Assembly: GCA_021773195.1 (NCBI GenBank) | Contig: JAJFKN010000010.1 | Location: 37,119 to 101,118 of the forward strand | DNA: 64,000 nt | From: Gammaproteobacteria bacterium | Lineage (GTDB): Bacteria; Pseudomonadota; Gammaproteobacteria; JAKBBU01 | Direction of reading: 5' to 3' | In this document: in pieces, positions 21,001-29,254 of the stretch | How positions within the stretch are numbered: the stretch's first letter is position 1 | Layout of the letters: each line of letters opens with the position of its first letter | Notes under the pieces: model-generated | The model's database searches: none | What the model saw: only the letters and a program-made list of their open reading frames with translations | Told to the model about the DNA's origin: nothing | Translations under genes and position numbers: made by a program

Positions 21001-23710
21001 AGATATTGCTGTCATTGGCTATTCATTCCGTTTGCCCGACACTGATTACGACACGCTATGGTCAAATTTTCTAGAAGGCCAATGTGTGATAAAAGAATTT
21101 TCTAGGCAGGAGCTGCTGGAATTTAATGCAGACAAGCTGAGAATTGAGCAGCCTAACTTTATTGCAAAAGGCTCCCTATTAAATAATATTGATTCTTTTG
21201 ATGCGAAGTTTTTTGGAATTCGGTCTGTCGAGGCCATCGCTATGGATCCACAGCATAGAGTCCTGATGGAGTTAGCATGGGAAGCTTTAGAGCGTTCTGG
21301 ATATTCACCGGAAAAACATGCTGAAGATATCGGTATAGCATGTGGTGTGGGGGCTAACTACTACACTACAGTAGAGACACCTGGTCTACTGTATATCGAC
21401 CGTGAAATGTTTAGTCAAAAGGACTTTTTGCCCACAAAGATTGCCTATAACCTGGATTTAAAAGGGCCTGCTTATAATATTAATACCGCTTGTTCAACGG
21501 GATTGGTGAATGTAATCAAAGCTTGCCAAAGTTTATTATTAAATGAAGCCGATATTATGTTGGCTGGGGCCGGGACATTAGTATTACCTGGTAAAGCAGG
21601 TTATAACGTGGAAGAGGGCAGTATATTATCGACCAAAGGTGAATGCATACCCTTTGATGAAAATGCCTCAGGCACGGTGCTAGGGTCAGGCGCAGTAATT
21701 TTCACATTAAAAAAATTGTCTAAAGCATTAGACGATAATGACAATATCCATGCCATTATAAAAGGATATGCTATCAATAATGATGGTAATGAAAAAATGA
21801 GTTATGCTGCACCAAGCATTGATGGTCAAAAGCGTTGTATTGAGAAAGCTCTAAGACATGCTAATGTTTCAGCAAAAGATATCAGTTATGTTGAAGCTCA
21901 TGGTACGGGTACCAAACTAGGTGACCCTATAGAACTCCGTGTTTTAGAAGAAATTTATGCCTCCCAGGGCGCACTACAAGCTAATTGTGGCCTTGGGTCC
22001 AGTAAAGCCAACTATGGACATACAGATACCGCGTCAGGTGCTTTGGGTTTATTAAAAGCTATTTTGATATTAAACAATAAAGTCATTCCACCACAATTCT
22101 ATTGTAGCAAACCCATAATAAGCGAAAAAAGTCCTTTCCATATGAGCTCTGACATCACTGTCTTAAATGACATGCAACCATACGCGGCAGTAAGCTCATT
22201 TGGTTTGGGTGGGACTAATGCTCACATGATTATTCAGGCACCAAAAAACCATAGTCACGCTGTCTCTTTGTTGCCTAATATAGTGTTACTTTCAGCAAAA
22301 ACTAAACAAGCGCTTCAAGAACAAATTTTGCGTTTAAAGCAGTACATTTCATATAAGGATAGTTTGACAGAACAAGAGCTAACGGCCATTTGTTATACTT
22401 TGCAATGTGGTAGAAATGATTTCCAGTATAAAAAAGCCTATGTTATTCGTGATTTATCAGACCTTCTTAGGCACCTATCAAGTGGATTGAATCTGACAAT
22501 TGAAGGAAACAGTCACTTATTGCCAGATGCCTTCCAAAAACATTTATCTTATTGGCTAGAAGGTAAGGTGGTTGATTGGAATACCTTGTATGTTGAGAAA
22601 CCTAGGAAAATGATACTACCTACCTATCCATTTCAGCATAAAAAATATTTGCGAGGTGGTGAAGTGACCTTTTCGGTATCTGAAGATATTGCTACTGAAA
22701 TAAATGAAATGTCCATGGTTTGTGGATTAGGTCACGATAGGGTAGTGCTTGCTAACGAATATATCGTTAATAGAGTTATAAAGCTATTCCAAGAGTTACT
22801 TGGTTGTGATGAAGTGACATTATCAGATAATTTTGAAGACTTAGGCGGCGATTCCATGTTGGCAATTACAATTTTATCTCATATGGATAATGAATTTGGC
22901 TGCAAACTAAAAATTAAAGATATACTGACGGTGGAAACAATTGAAGATACTATAAATATTATCACAGATTCAACAGCGCCTCATCAAACTCCTAAGGATT
23001 TAGTTTGTTTGCAAACGGGGTCCAGTACTTTACCGCCTATTTTCATGATTCATCCAGGTAATGGCTGTTTGTTCCAGTACCAAAGATTTATTAAACATTT
23101 AGATACACCAAGAACAGTTTATGGTATAGCGAACCAGATATACAGTGATGATTATATGCTCTATGCTTCCATTGAAGATATCGCGCAAGCCTATATCAAA
23201 ATGATTGTTACGGCACAAAAGGAAGGGCCTTACACTTTGGCTGGCTGGTCTTTTGGTGGGTCGGTTGCCTTTGAAATGACAAGGCAATTAGAGCAAAAAA
23301 ATAAATCGGTCGATCAACTAATTTTAATTGATAGCTGGGCTAAGCATGATCCTGATTTAATGAATCCAGCATATTTCAACCAAATGTATGGCCGCCATTT
23401 TGTGGAATTCTCTCATGAGAAAAGATCTCTGTTGATTCATCGATTACATGACGGGATGAAATTGTTGATAAACTATAAGCCTGGTATTGTAAAATCAGTG
23501 ACGATATTATTTAAATCCCTTCAGATAAGTGAAGAATATAGGGTGGTTGATGAACCAGATAATCATTGGAAATCGCATGTGGCTAATGATTTGAAAATAG
23601 TCTATTCGCAGGGCGATCATCAAACTATTATTGAAGAACCTTGTATTATTGAAATAGCTCATCAATGTAAAGAGTTATTGACAAGCCAGTCTAAAGAAAT
23701 GGAAAATTAA
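15071..23710 (+). CDS. Hybrid NRPS-PKS megasynthase: FkbH-T-C-A(MT)-T-KS-T-TE
   Basis: 2879 residues. FkbH-like HAD domain (about 1-556): DADNTLWEG at 190, IDDRPEE, FGDYGISG at 422; FkbH proteins load a glyceryl unit from 1,3-bisphosphoglycerate. T1: Ser598, in GVSSLG. Condensation (655-1075): HHVVFDG with His779. Adenylation (1095-1880): YTSGTTGQPKG at 1237, FDVGQWEMW, NMYGITE, YKSGDMG, A8 near 1484, A9 LPSYMLP at 1846, A10 Lys. An FkbM-type methyltransferase (about 1565-1807, GANIG at 1606, KIDAEKSE) is inserted between A8 and A9. T2: Ser1922. Ketosynthase (1977-2390): Cys2141, His2277, His2317 all present. There is no AT; only a post-AT-like linker ending LPTYPFQ. T3: Ser2595. Thioesterase: Ser2727, Asp2754, His2850. 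ATG at 15092 has a better ribosome-binding site (GAGG) than 15071. Product unknown. Confidence 0.92.
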   Translation: MKDEVDKMRKKVSGSEVIVLANYPIQMQAQSINNIMAEVELPLISQPIQSDDLISELRNPQSYMYNHSNSQSILLFLNPGLIKHTDLSDYINALIESIGYAQTKLKAPIFLIWMPSKESHSGMGAALESLKSMRELTVIENHMLDYDNVFDEEMEALVYAPYSKAFYDETTYRMLKAMQRVLDPAYKVIVVDADNTLWEGACAEGELSDITIHGPYEDLQKFLIQLEGEGWIICLNSKNIESDVFHVIDNHCHMLMGREHFSHWRVNWDDKADNLMSLSEDLNLDLASFIFIDDRPEECANIQSKIPEVMTILFSSQGHDIETIKNLWIFNSGAKQGSRTGFYQANHQREKQKRSSISYADFIESLNMDIELVELNSVHMERIAELSHRTTQFNCRNSKLTAKQLVDYSSAHSYVARIKDRFGDYGISGFISSERKNHILWIKDFFVSCRALNKGVEHRIIREIALRNKDSVKFIAIPFIKTIRNEPSENFLNDLDAEKKHIKDYVVYMVSINHALALSFIPKETSSNVTNKDNRQARLFHGHALLALAKSKLQISSYISGNRGLESELRHIWSSVLPEKYSDESIMNSSLPTLGVSSLGAVEIAVKINKAFGVNFGIKEIYENDTVHKQVQCIQERNVSASCSNEKYLGPMLASSNQTSLYMLDKIHKTWGFNMPSVYSVRGAINYSALTDAITGLIKAHPILNSNFHTRDNSLELVISDVARFSLQIIEMPKAKKEDLLAYCKEQERRPFDLDNDLLIRVSVIKIASEEHLLIFNVHHVVFDGWSEVQFFQQLANGYNKLIRKEPFTFHPSKHDYFEYCRHQQEWLTTDAARIQSTYWRERLRNASYTEIDPDVAGDNQKPYQGSYTEFKLPEGSHEKLNQIALSKNTTVFNILFSLFNLVVSKYVNKDDILLGCPFWGRPSAQFSEALGYFVNLVLLRTYLTADATLDELIRDVTKNVKQAQLNQNLPFAKVVEQSSLMNQDFNGPKIQFSYHKESVLSLDDLIIERFYRGYDLARSGFIFEIEEAGLKGGVYHSSGYSKRLISSFIHAYMDLVSSIDSIMDRTIKSIPLYAEMKLSTSFINPSYKPTNLISIFEKTAESQTDNIALRDTKYLTFSQLNEESKTVAANLQSKGFKPGDIIGISLDKSISLVVTSLGIARMGATYVSLDSSHPDKYLRAICKSSDLKSVITEERHYKRIQALSAAMTYEELSCDYGKALQDVMINPETILYILYTSGTTGQPKGVKVSHANFYNLYRSLQNRYHINSEDKMAYFHSYGFDVGQWEMWSCLLNGCELVIPTSITVKSPQKFIDFLLENKITVLCQTPSAFEHLTSAMLHFSCKSIPSLRLVVFTGEPLDCSVLEKFPTSDSQPLDFFNMYGITEVTVYSTIKKVSLGVAGTQLDNMGQPLDNTAIFILDESMQPKPMGAIGEIYLAGYGVAQGYHNNTSLTHERFKKLPGTNIPLYKSGDMGRILDNGDLEFYGRIDEQIKIRGHRLDLRDVSKELNECCGVNRSVVIVEGDCASENTLRGIVEPDKQQSYPTYMMCRLRERDPTLLLHKLPNNLTIAHSNPFETETLYEEIFLNNEYIKNGVELKDNDVIIDIGANIGMFTLRMALSQLNLQIYAYEPIPPIYNLLKKNIQIYNLENVRALNFGVYDRSGDVNFDYYPNASVLSTIHGDNLQEKDLMSAYIHNKYPSNLNPNTVDSLIENQLGKETYACKLTTVSRIIEDNGLTKIDLLKIDAEKSELNVLLGIKDKHWAMISQIAMEVHDLGDNVSKSQSILVKHGFTVQVIENIELKQTGLIMLFALRHSSKESQTKLELNCPNQWTEDLIEKARAHLEQRLPSYMLPSYYHIVSELPLTMNGKLDKKTLAKLTRKQKSAPKSSGNNLEQGIAKVWRDVLKSEDFTYHDSFFEVGGNSLMLMHLYEKLETMLEGLEITDLFRYPTVNKLASAFSNQPINANNTPDQSLDVYDQDIAVIGYSFRLPDTDYDTLWSNFLEGQCVIKEFSRQELLEFNADKLRIEQPNFIAKGSLLNNIDSFDAKFFGIRSVEAIAMDPQHRVLMELAWEALERSGYSPEKHAEDIGIACGVGANYYTTVETPGLLYIDREMFSQKDFLPTKIAYNLDLKGPAYNINTACSTGLVNVIKACQSLLLNEADIMLAGAGTLVLPGKAGYNVEEGSILSTKGECIPFDENASGTVLGSGAVIFTLKKLSKALDDNDNIHAIIKGYAINNDGNEKMSYAAPSIDGQKRCIEKALRHANVSAKDISYVEAHGTGTKLGDPIELRVLEEIYASQGALQANCGLGSSKANYGHTDTASGALGLLKAILILNNKVIPPQFYCSKPIISEKSPFHMSSDITVLNDMQPYAAVSSFGLGGTNAHMIIQAPKNHSHAVSLLPNIVLLSAKTKQALQEQILRLKQYISYKDSLTEQELTAICYTLQCGRNDFQYKKAYVIRDLSDLLRHLSSGLNLTIEGNSHLLPDAFQKHLSYWLEGKVVDWNTLYVEKPRKMILPTYPFQHKKYLRGGEVTFSVSEDIATEINEMSMVCGLGHDRVVLANEYIVNRVIKLFQELLGCDEVTLSDNFEDLGGDSMLAITILSHMDNEFGCKLKIKDILTVETIEDTINIITDSTAPHQTPKDLVCLQTGSSTLPPIFMIHPGNGCLFQYQRFIKHLDTPRTVYGIANQIYSDDYMLYASIEDIAQAYIKMIVTAQKEGPYTLAGWSFGGSVAFEMTRQLEQKNKSVDQLILIDSWAKHDPDLMNPAYFNQMYGRHFVEFSHEKRSLLIHRLHDGMKLLINYKPGIVKSVTILFKSLQISEEYRVVDEPDNHWKSHVANDLKIVYSQGDHQTIIEEPCIIEIAHQCKELLTSQSKEMEN

Positions 23711-23724
23711 TAGAGGAGAGTATC

Positions 23725-24492
23725 ATGTACCAATTATCGGGCAAGGTGGCTTTAGTCACAGGCGGTAGCAAAGGTATTGGTTTTGCAACAGCTTCATTAT
23801 TAGCGTCCCAGGGCGCTAAAGTTATTATTTCTGGCCGTGACAAAAATGCTCTTGATGCCGCTGTGAAATCAATTGATGGCGAGGTATGCGCTTTCCAATG
23901 TGACATTACTTCGGCTGAAGCTTTGGATAAACTTTTCGAACAAGTTTCTGCGAAGTACTCTAAGATTGACATACTATTTGCCAACGCAGGCAAGGTTACA
24001 GGTAAACAACGGTTTGAAGATATTTCTCAAGAAGATTTCGATGAGATAATTAATGTAAACTATAAGGGAACTTTTTTTAGCGTACAAAAGGCCGTGCCTT
24101 ATTTGAATAAAGATGCTTCTATTATTTTGAATGCATCCATCGCTGGGACAACAGGTTTTTATTATAGTAGCCTTTATTCTTCTACTAAAGCAGCCATTAT
24201 CCAATTAGCAAAGAATTTGGCAGCAGAACTTGCTCAATCAAATATTCGTGTAAATGCTATTTCACCGGGCTATGTGAAAACGGCCCCATGGAATAAAGCT
24301 TCCAATGGGCCGATATACGAGGCATTTAGTAATGAGGTCCCTTTGCAAAAGCGTTTTGCTTCTTTAGATGAAATAGCCAAAACAGTGCTTTTTTTGGCAT
24401 CAGATACCGCTAGCTACATTACTGGACAAAATATTGTCGTTGATGGTGGTTTAACGGTGTGTCAAAAACAATGCATTGACGAAAGAATATAG
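23725..24492 (+). CDS. Short-chain dehydrogenase/reductase
   Basis: 255-residue classical SDR. TGGSKGIG near the N-terminus binds NAD(P), NAG is present (FANAGKV), and the catalytic Ser (NASIAG) and YSSTK (Tyr and Lys) are intact. The family includes FabG-type beta-ketoacyl reductases. GAGGAGAG lies before the ATG, and only 14 bases separate it from the megasynthase stop, so they are co-transcribed. The megasynthase has a KS but no KR, so this enzyme may reduce the beta-keto group in trans. That is inference from context. Confidence 0.9.
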   Translation: MYQLSGKVALVTGGSKGIGFATASLLASQGAKVIISGRDKNALDAAVKSIDGEVCAFQCDITSAEALDKLFEQVSAKYSKIDILFANAGKVTGKQRFEDISQEDFDEIINVNYKGTFFSVQKAVPYLNKDASIILNASIAGTTGFYYSSLYSSTKAAIIQLAKNLAAELAQSNIRVNAISPGYVKTAPWNKASNGPIYEAFSNEVPLQKRFASLDEIAKTVLFLASDTASYITGQNIVVDGGLTVCQKQCIDERI

Positions 24493-24555
24493 TCCCATTA
24501 TTTGATTTCTGGTACACTTCAGAACACTGTAGATATTTTATAAGAAGGATTGATT

Positions 24556-25281
24556 GTGGTTGACATAGATATACCTGGCTCAGTACAGACCAATGCAAAG
24601 AAAGTTTACCCTCAGTATTTGACCTTTCTCATTATGTTATATGTGACATTGACCCTCATTGGGGTTCCCTTACTTTATAAAATTTTCCAAGTGGGTTTTG
24701 TGGTTGGCGTTGGTGGTATTATCCCATTGCCATTTGTTCTATTGCTAGAAGATGTGATTGCAGAAGTTTATGGTTATCGCATATCACGAATGATGTTGTG
24801 GTATTTGCTCTGTAGCATGCTGCTGTTCATATGTGCAGAGTTATGGATTGTACACTTGCCTTCACCTTCCTATTGGCATCACCAGGATGCCTATAACACC
24901 GTGTTTGATGCTCTGGGTAAAGGCGTGCCTTTGATGGTGTTTGCTATTTTTCTGGGCCGTTTTTTAAACTTGTATATTATTACTAAGCTAAAAATGTTAG
25001 TCCGTGGACGTTATTTTTGGATGCGCAGTGTCTTCTCTTCCCTGGCTGGTGACATTGTAACACTTTCTATTTTATATAGCTTAGGCTTCACTACTTTACC
25101 TGTTCACGCCAGAGTGCATTTGTTTACATCGGATTTATTTGTTAGGTTAGTTTATTCCATTATCGGTGGTGGATTTGCTGTATTGTTAGTGCGCTTCTTG
25201 AAGCGTAAAGAAGGTCTTGATGTCTACGATTATTTCACTAACTTTAATCCCTTCAAGCTATCCTTGAAGGATGAAAAGTAG
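24556..25281 (+). CDS. yhhQ: VUT family / queuosine precursor transporter (YhhQ-like)
   Basis: About 241 residues with six hydrophobic segments. EDVIAEVYGYR and the later FLNLYIITKLK, GRYFWMRSVFSS and GD segments are characteristic of the VUT (DUF165) family, which imports queuosine precursors such as preQ0/preQ1. I choose GTG at 24556, six bases after GAAGGA. The TTG at 24550 directly abuts that site. It is convergent with corC and 63 bases after the SDR gene, and is probably not part of the biosynthetic cluster. Confidence 0.85.
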   Translation: MVDIDIPGSVQTNAKKVYPQYLTFLIMLYVTLTLIGVPLLYKIFQVGFVVGVGGIIPLPFVLLLEDVIAEVYGYRISRMMLWYLLCSMLLFICAELWIVHLPSPSYWHHQDAYNTVFDALGKGVPLMVFAIFLGRFLNLYIITKLKMLVRGRYFWMRSVFSSLAGDIVTLSILYSLGFTTLPVHARVHLFTSDLFVRLVYSIIGGGFAVLLVRFLKRKEGLDVYDYFTNFNPFKLSLKDEK

Positions 25282-25314
25282 GTGCAAGGCTATGGTCTAT
25301 TGGATATGTCCTAG

Positions 25315-26172
25315 CTAAAGGATAGAATCGCTTTGACTATTTTCTGGTACGGTAATACGCATTTGCCGTACCCGGCGTTTATCCGCTTGAGTGATTTCAA
25401 ATCGATAACCTTTTAATTCCACCCTCTCACCCCGTTCAGGTAAGTGCCCGAATAGATTCACTACGATACCACCAATGGTAGTGAATTCTTCATTATCAAA
25501 ATCGCAATGGAAGTATTCATTAAAATCTTCAATAGGTGTTTGTGCGTGTACCGTATAACTATTTTCGTTAATTTTAATGATATGTTGTTGTGCCATTTCA
25601 TCGTGCTCATCGGAAATGTCACCTACGATTTGTTCTAACACATCTTCAATGGTTACTAATCCTGCAACACCACCGTATTCGTCCACAACGATGGCCATAT
25701 GATTGCGATTTTGGCGGAAATCTCTTAGTAAGGCGTCTAAATGTTTTCCTTCTGGAATAAAGAGTACCGGTCTTAAGACGTCTTTAATATTGAACGTCCT
25801 GCCACTATCAAATTTATAGCGGAGTAAATCTTTTGCTAAGAGTAGACCGAGAATTTCATCTCGGTTTTCACCCACTACAGGAAAGCGAGAGTGACCTGAT
25901 TCGATGATAGCGGGTATAAACTCTTCTGGTTTATCGTCGATTTCTACCACTACCATTTTTGACCGAGGCACCATGATTTCACCGGCGTGGGTTTCTGATA
26001 CTTCTAACACACCTTCAATCATTTCTAGCGCATCGGCATCTAATAGGTGGCGGTGTTCAGCATCTTTGATGACTTTGACTAATTGTTTGCGGTCTTGTGG
26101 TTCACGTAAAAGGGCTTGTCCTATGCGATCTAACCATTGGCGTTTTTTTCTGCTCGAGTGTCCTTCATTCAT
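25315..26172 (-). CDS. corC: CorC/YbeX CBS-domain protein (HlyC/CorC family)
   Basis: About 285 residues. It has two CBS domains (MVPRSKMVVVEIDD near residue 70; NHMAIVVDEYGGVAGLVTIEDVLEQIVGD near 165) and the C-terminal CorC_HlyC domain (TTIGGIVVNLFGHLPERGE). In enterobacteria it is linked to Mg2+/Co2+ efflux and lies downstream of ybeY, as here. The start is ambiguous. ATG at 26172 gives MNEGHSSRKK, resembling the E. coli N-terminus. ATG at 26187 would overlap ybeY more deeply. It is the last gene of miaB-phoH-ybeY-corC; lnt, which follows in E. coli, is not here. Confidence 0.9.
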   Translation of the reverse strand: MNEGHSSRKKRQWLDRIGQALLREPQDRKQLVKVIKDAEHRHLLDADALEMIEGVLEVSETHAGEIMVPRSKMVVVEIDDKPEEFIPAIIESGHSRFPVVGENRDEILGLLLAKDLLRYKFDSGRTFNIKDVLRPVLFIPEGKHLDALLRDFRQNRNHMAIVVDEYGGVAGLVTIEDVLEQIVGDISDEHDEMAQQHIIKINENSYTVHAQTPIEDFNEYFHCDFDNEEFTTIGGIVVNLFGHLPERGERVELKGYRFEITQADKRRVRQMRITVPENSQSDSIL

Positions 26173-26638
26173 GGGGTTCGTTCTCATCTAGTTCATAAGG
26201 GTTGGGAAAGCCCAGCTTTCTTAATAGGCGGATTTCTATAGCTTCCATGATATTTGCATCTTTTGCTATTACATGATCATAGCCCAGCAAATGCAATATA
26301 CCATGTATGACCATGTGTGCCCAATGGGCAACAGGTTGTTTACCTTGTGCTTTTGCTTCTTCTTCAATGACTGAGGCGCAAACTATAATATCACCAAGAA
26401 AATAGGGTTCTACATTAGGTGGTGCAACATAAGGGAATGACAGAACGTTGGTGGTTTTTTCTTTTTTCCGGTAAGTGTGATTCAAGTTTTTCATTTCATC
26501 CTCATCAACGATGCGAATACAAACCTCGGCTTCTTCCTTTTCATCACATAGAGCCAATTCAACCCAACGTTTAAACTCAAAACGTGAAGGAACAGTGCTG
26601 AGGGAGGAAACATTCTGGAAATCAATCCGATACTTCAT
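26165..26638 (-). CDS. ybeY: Endoribonuclease YbeY (16S rRNA maturation)
   Basis: 157 residues from the ATG at 26638. The zinc site HGILHLLGYDH (H-x3-H-x5-H) near residue 115 identifies the single-strand endoribonuclease that processes the 16S rRNA 3' end and acts in ribosome quality control. NVLSFPY and FLGDIIVC are also typical. The start lies 17 bases inside the end of phoH and the stop overlaps corC, so all three are translationally linked. A longer in-frame start is possible but would extend over phoH without conserved sequence. Confidence 0.92.
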   Translation of the reverse strand: MKYRIDFQNVSSLSTVPSRFEFKRWVELALCDEKEEAEVCIRIVDEDEMKNLNHTYRKKEKTTNVLSFPYVAPPNVEPYFLGDIIVCASVIEEEAKAQGKQPVAHWAHMVIHGILHLLGYDHVIAKDANIMEAIEIRLLRKLGFPNPYELDENEPHE

Positions 26639-27629
26639 GCAAAATAGCCTCTTTGTCGTCAGTGGATTTCTCATGAATATCATAAGCTTCGACAATCCTT
26701 TGGATTAATGGGTGGCGTACAGCATCTTCAGCTTTGAAAAAAGTAAAGCTAACATTCTCAAGGTCTTTCAACACTTCGACAACATGTTTCAATCCAGATC
26801 GCATGCCTTTTGGTAAATCAATTTGTGTGACATCACCGGTTACAACAACGGTAGAACCAAACCCCATACGTGTCAGAAACATTTTCATTTGTTCTTTTGT
26901 GGTATTTTGACTCTCATCTAAGATAATGAATGCATCGTTGAGAGTGCGGCCGCGCATATAAGCTAATGGTGCTACTTCGATAATACCGCGCTCGAGCATT
27001 TTAGCCACTTGGTCAAAGCCAAGCATTTCAAAAAGTGCATCATAAAGCGGTCTTAAATAAGGATCTACTTTTTGTGCCATATCGCCAGGTAAGAACCCCA
27101 GTTTTTCTCCAGCTTCTACCGCTGGACGTACCAAAACAATACGGCGTACTCGTTCCTGCAATAAAGCATCTACGGCGCAAGCAACAGCAAGGTAGGTTTT
27201 CCCCGTTCCGGCAGGTCCTACACCAAAGTTTAAATCGTTATTGGAAATATTTTTTAAATAAAGCTCTTGGTTGGCATTGCGTGCTTTTATTTGTCCCGTA
27301 GATGTGGAGACAGTACCCAACTCACCATTTGATCTTTTTGGTGGTGGGGCAGTATGTATGCCTGCTTCACGAATAAATAAGTGTACGCGTGCGGGTGTTA
27401 AGGGTTCTTTTTGGGTAGTGGATTGATAGAGCTTTTCAATAATTTGTGAAGCCAGGTTGACGCCATTCTCTGAACCCGAGAGATGAAAAAGATTGCCACG
27501 GTGGTTGATTTCAATATCTAAGTGTTTTTCTAGGAGGCGTAGATTCTCATCGCATTGCCCGCACAGATCGGCAAGGCGTTGATTGTCCGTTGGCGCTAAC
27601 TTAATAGAAGTGCTGTGCTGCTTTATCAA
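26622..27629 (-). CDS. ybeZ: PhoH-like ATPase (YbeZ)
   Basis: 335 residues. An N-terminal KH-like segment is followed by a P-loop ATPase with Walker A GPAGTGKT, Walker B FIILDESQN and the sensor VVVTGDVTQIDLP. YbeZ acts with YbeY in rRNA processing. It stands between miaB (76-base gap) and ybeY (overlap), the standard gammaproteobacterial order. Confidence 0.93.
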   Translation of the reverse strand: MIKQHSTSIKLAPTDNQRLADLCGQCDENLRLLEKHLDIEINHRGNLFHLSGSENGVNLASQIIEKLYQSTTQKEPLTPARVHLFIREAGIHTAPPPKRSNGELGTVSTSTGQIKARNANQELYLKNISNNDLNFGVGPAGTGKTYLAVACAVDALLQERVRRIVLVRPAVEAGEKLGFLPGDMAQKVDPYLRPLYDALFEMLGFDQVAKMLERGIIEVAPLAYMRGRTLNDAFIILDESQNTTKEQMKMFLTRMGFGSTVVVTGDVTQIDLPKGMRSGLKHVVEVLKDLENVSFTFFKAEDAVRHPLIQRIVEAYDIHEKSTDDKEAILHEVSD

Positions 27630-27705
27630 ACTGGTTTACTTTAACCTCACTGATTAAGGGTATACCATAAGTATACTATAAAAGGCCTAACTTATTGAAT
27701 TTAAG

Positions 27706-29034
27706 TCATTCTTTGACCAAGTCCCCGCGTAATGAGTTGGGACGTGCTTCGCTCACTAGAATATCAACGAAATCACCCTTTTGGCAATGTTCGCCATAAA
27801 AGTTCACCACACGATTATTTTCCGTGCGTCCACTCATTTCTTCTGGATTTTTCTTAGAGGGACCATCCACAAGAATGCGTTGTACGGTGCCTACCATATT
27901 TTTACTGATGTTAGCAGCATTATTAATGATTTTAGTCTGTAAACGGGATAAACGTTCTTTCTTTTCGTCCATGCTTACTTCATCAGGTAATTGCGCAGCA
28001 GGCGTGCCAGGTCGTGGGCTATAAATAAAACTGTAAGATGTATCAAAACCAATATCTTCAACTAGTTTTAGGGTTGCCTGAAAATCCTCTTCTGTTTCAC
28101 CAGGAAAGCCCACAATAAAGTCTGAAGAAATTGTAATGTCGGGACGTATCTTACGTAGCTTACGCATTTTTGATTTAAATTCTAAGGCCGTGTGATTACG
28201 CTTCATTAACGTTAGGATTCGGTCTGAACCACTTTGCACAGGCAAATGTAAATGATTGGCGAGCTCAGGTACTTCAGCATAAGCTTGAATAAGATTATCA
28301 GAAAAGGCTAAAGGATGGGACGTGGTAAAGCGAATGCGTTTTATGCCTTCAATAGCCGCCGTATAATGGATCAGCAAGGCTAAATCTGCCGTTTCACCAC
28401 CGTGCATAGGGCCTTGGTAATCATTAACGTTTTGACCTAGGAATGTGATTTCCTTAACACCTTGACGAGCTAAGGCAACAGTCTCAGCCAACACATCATC
28501 GAAGGGGCGACTGATTTCTTCACCGCGGGTATAAGGCACAATGCAGTAGCTGCAATATTTGTTGCAACCTTCCATGATGGACACATAAGCTTTCACGCCT
28601 GTGGCGCGGGGTTCTGGTAGACGATCAAATTTTTCTATTTCTGGGAAAGAGATATCAATTTGAGGTTGTTTCTCTTGGCGGGCTTTTTTAATCAGAAAGG
28701 GGAGGCGATGCAGAGTTTGTGGGCCAAAGACGATATCTACATAGGGTGCACGCTTACGAATGGCATTACCCTCTTGGCTAGCCACACAACCGCCTACGCC
28801 AATGATTAATTCGGGATTTTTCTTTTTCAGATTTTTCCAACGACCTAACTCAGAAAAGACTTTTTCTTGGGCCTTTTCTCGGATTGAGCAAGTATTAAGC
28901 AGTATGACATTAGCTTGGTCCACATCTTGGGTCAATTCTAGGTCATGAGTGTGCTTTAATAAATCCGCCATACGCGATGAATCATACTCATTCATCTGGC
29001 AGCCTTGGGTCTTAATGAATAATTTATTGGACAT
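27706..29034 (-). CDS. miaB: tRNA-2-methylthio-N6-dimethylallyladenosine synthase
   Basis: 442 residues. MiaB methylthiolates i6A37 of tRNAs. The N-terminal UPF0004 domain has Cys12, Cys49 and Cys83 for the auxiliary cluster. The radical-SAM motif CNKYCSYC supplies Cys157, Cys161 and Cys164. A C-terminal TRAM domain ends the protein ([17 protein letters not shown]). It is first in the miaB-ybeZ-ybeY-corC operon and divergent from rpsF across a 264-base region. Confidence 0.95.
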   Translation of the reverse strand: MSNKLFIKTQGCQMNEYDSSRMADLLKHTHDLELTQDVDQANVILLNTCSIREKAQEKVFSELGRWKNLKKKNPELIIGVGGCVASQEGNAIRKRAPYVDIVFGPQTLHRLPFLIKKARQEKQPQIDISFPEIEKFDRLPEPRATGVKAYVSIMEGCNKYCSYCIVPYTRGEEISRPFDDVLAETVALARQGVKEITFLGQNVNDYQGPMHGGETADLALLIHYTAAIEGIKRIRFTTSHPLAFSDNLIQAYAEVPELANHLHLPVQSGSDRILTLMKRNHTALEFKSKMRKLRKIRPDITISSDFIVGFPGETEEDFQATLKLVEDIGFDTSYSFIYSPRPGTPAAQLPDEVSMDEKKERLSRLQTKIINNAANISKNMVGTVQRILVDGPSKKNPEEMSGRTENNRVVNFYGEHCQKGDFVDILVSEARPNSLRGDLVKE

Positions 29035-29254
29035 AACCCGTCTCTTATAGGTGTGAAGTGGGCCATTTTAGCCGATTCTGGCTTTATAAGGCAAACCTTG
29101 AAGCCCCATTGCCCTTCATACCCCCCCTAAATCCTGAGCAGTCCTTGGATATTGAGGGATTACTAGGCCTGAAGGCTTGCCTCAAGGGCCCACAATGCGT
29201 AGAATGGCCGAACTTAAATAGAAGGCCCTGTAGGGCTATTAATAACAACTCCTT

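Noticed and set aside
12837..24492. Recent horizontal-transfer boundary (integrase, IS or tRNA-end attachment site) around the NRPS-PKS cluster
   Set aside because: I found no integrase, transposase, tRNA gene or flanking direct repeats. Codon use looks AT-rich but not clearly different from other accessory genes here.
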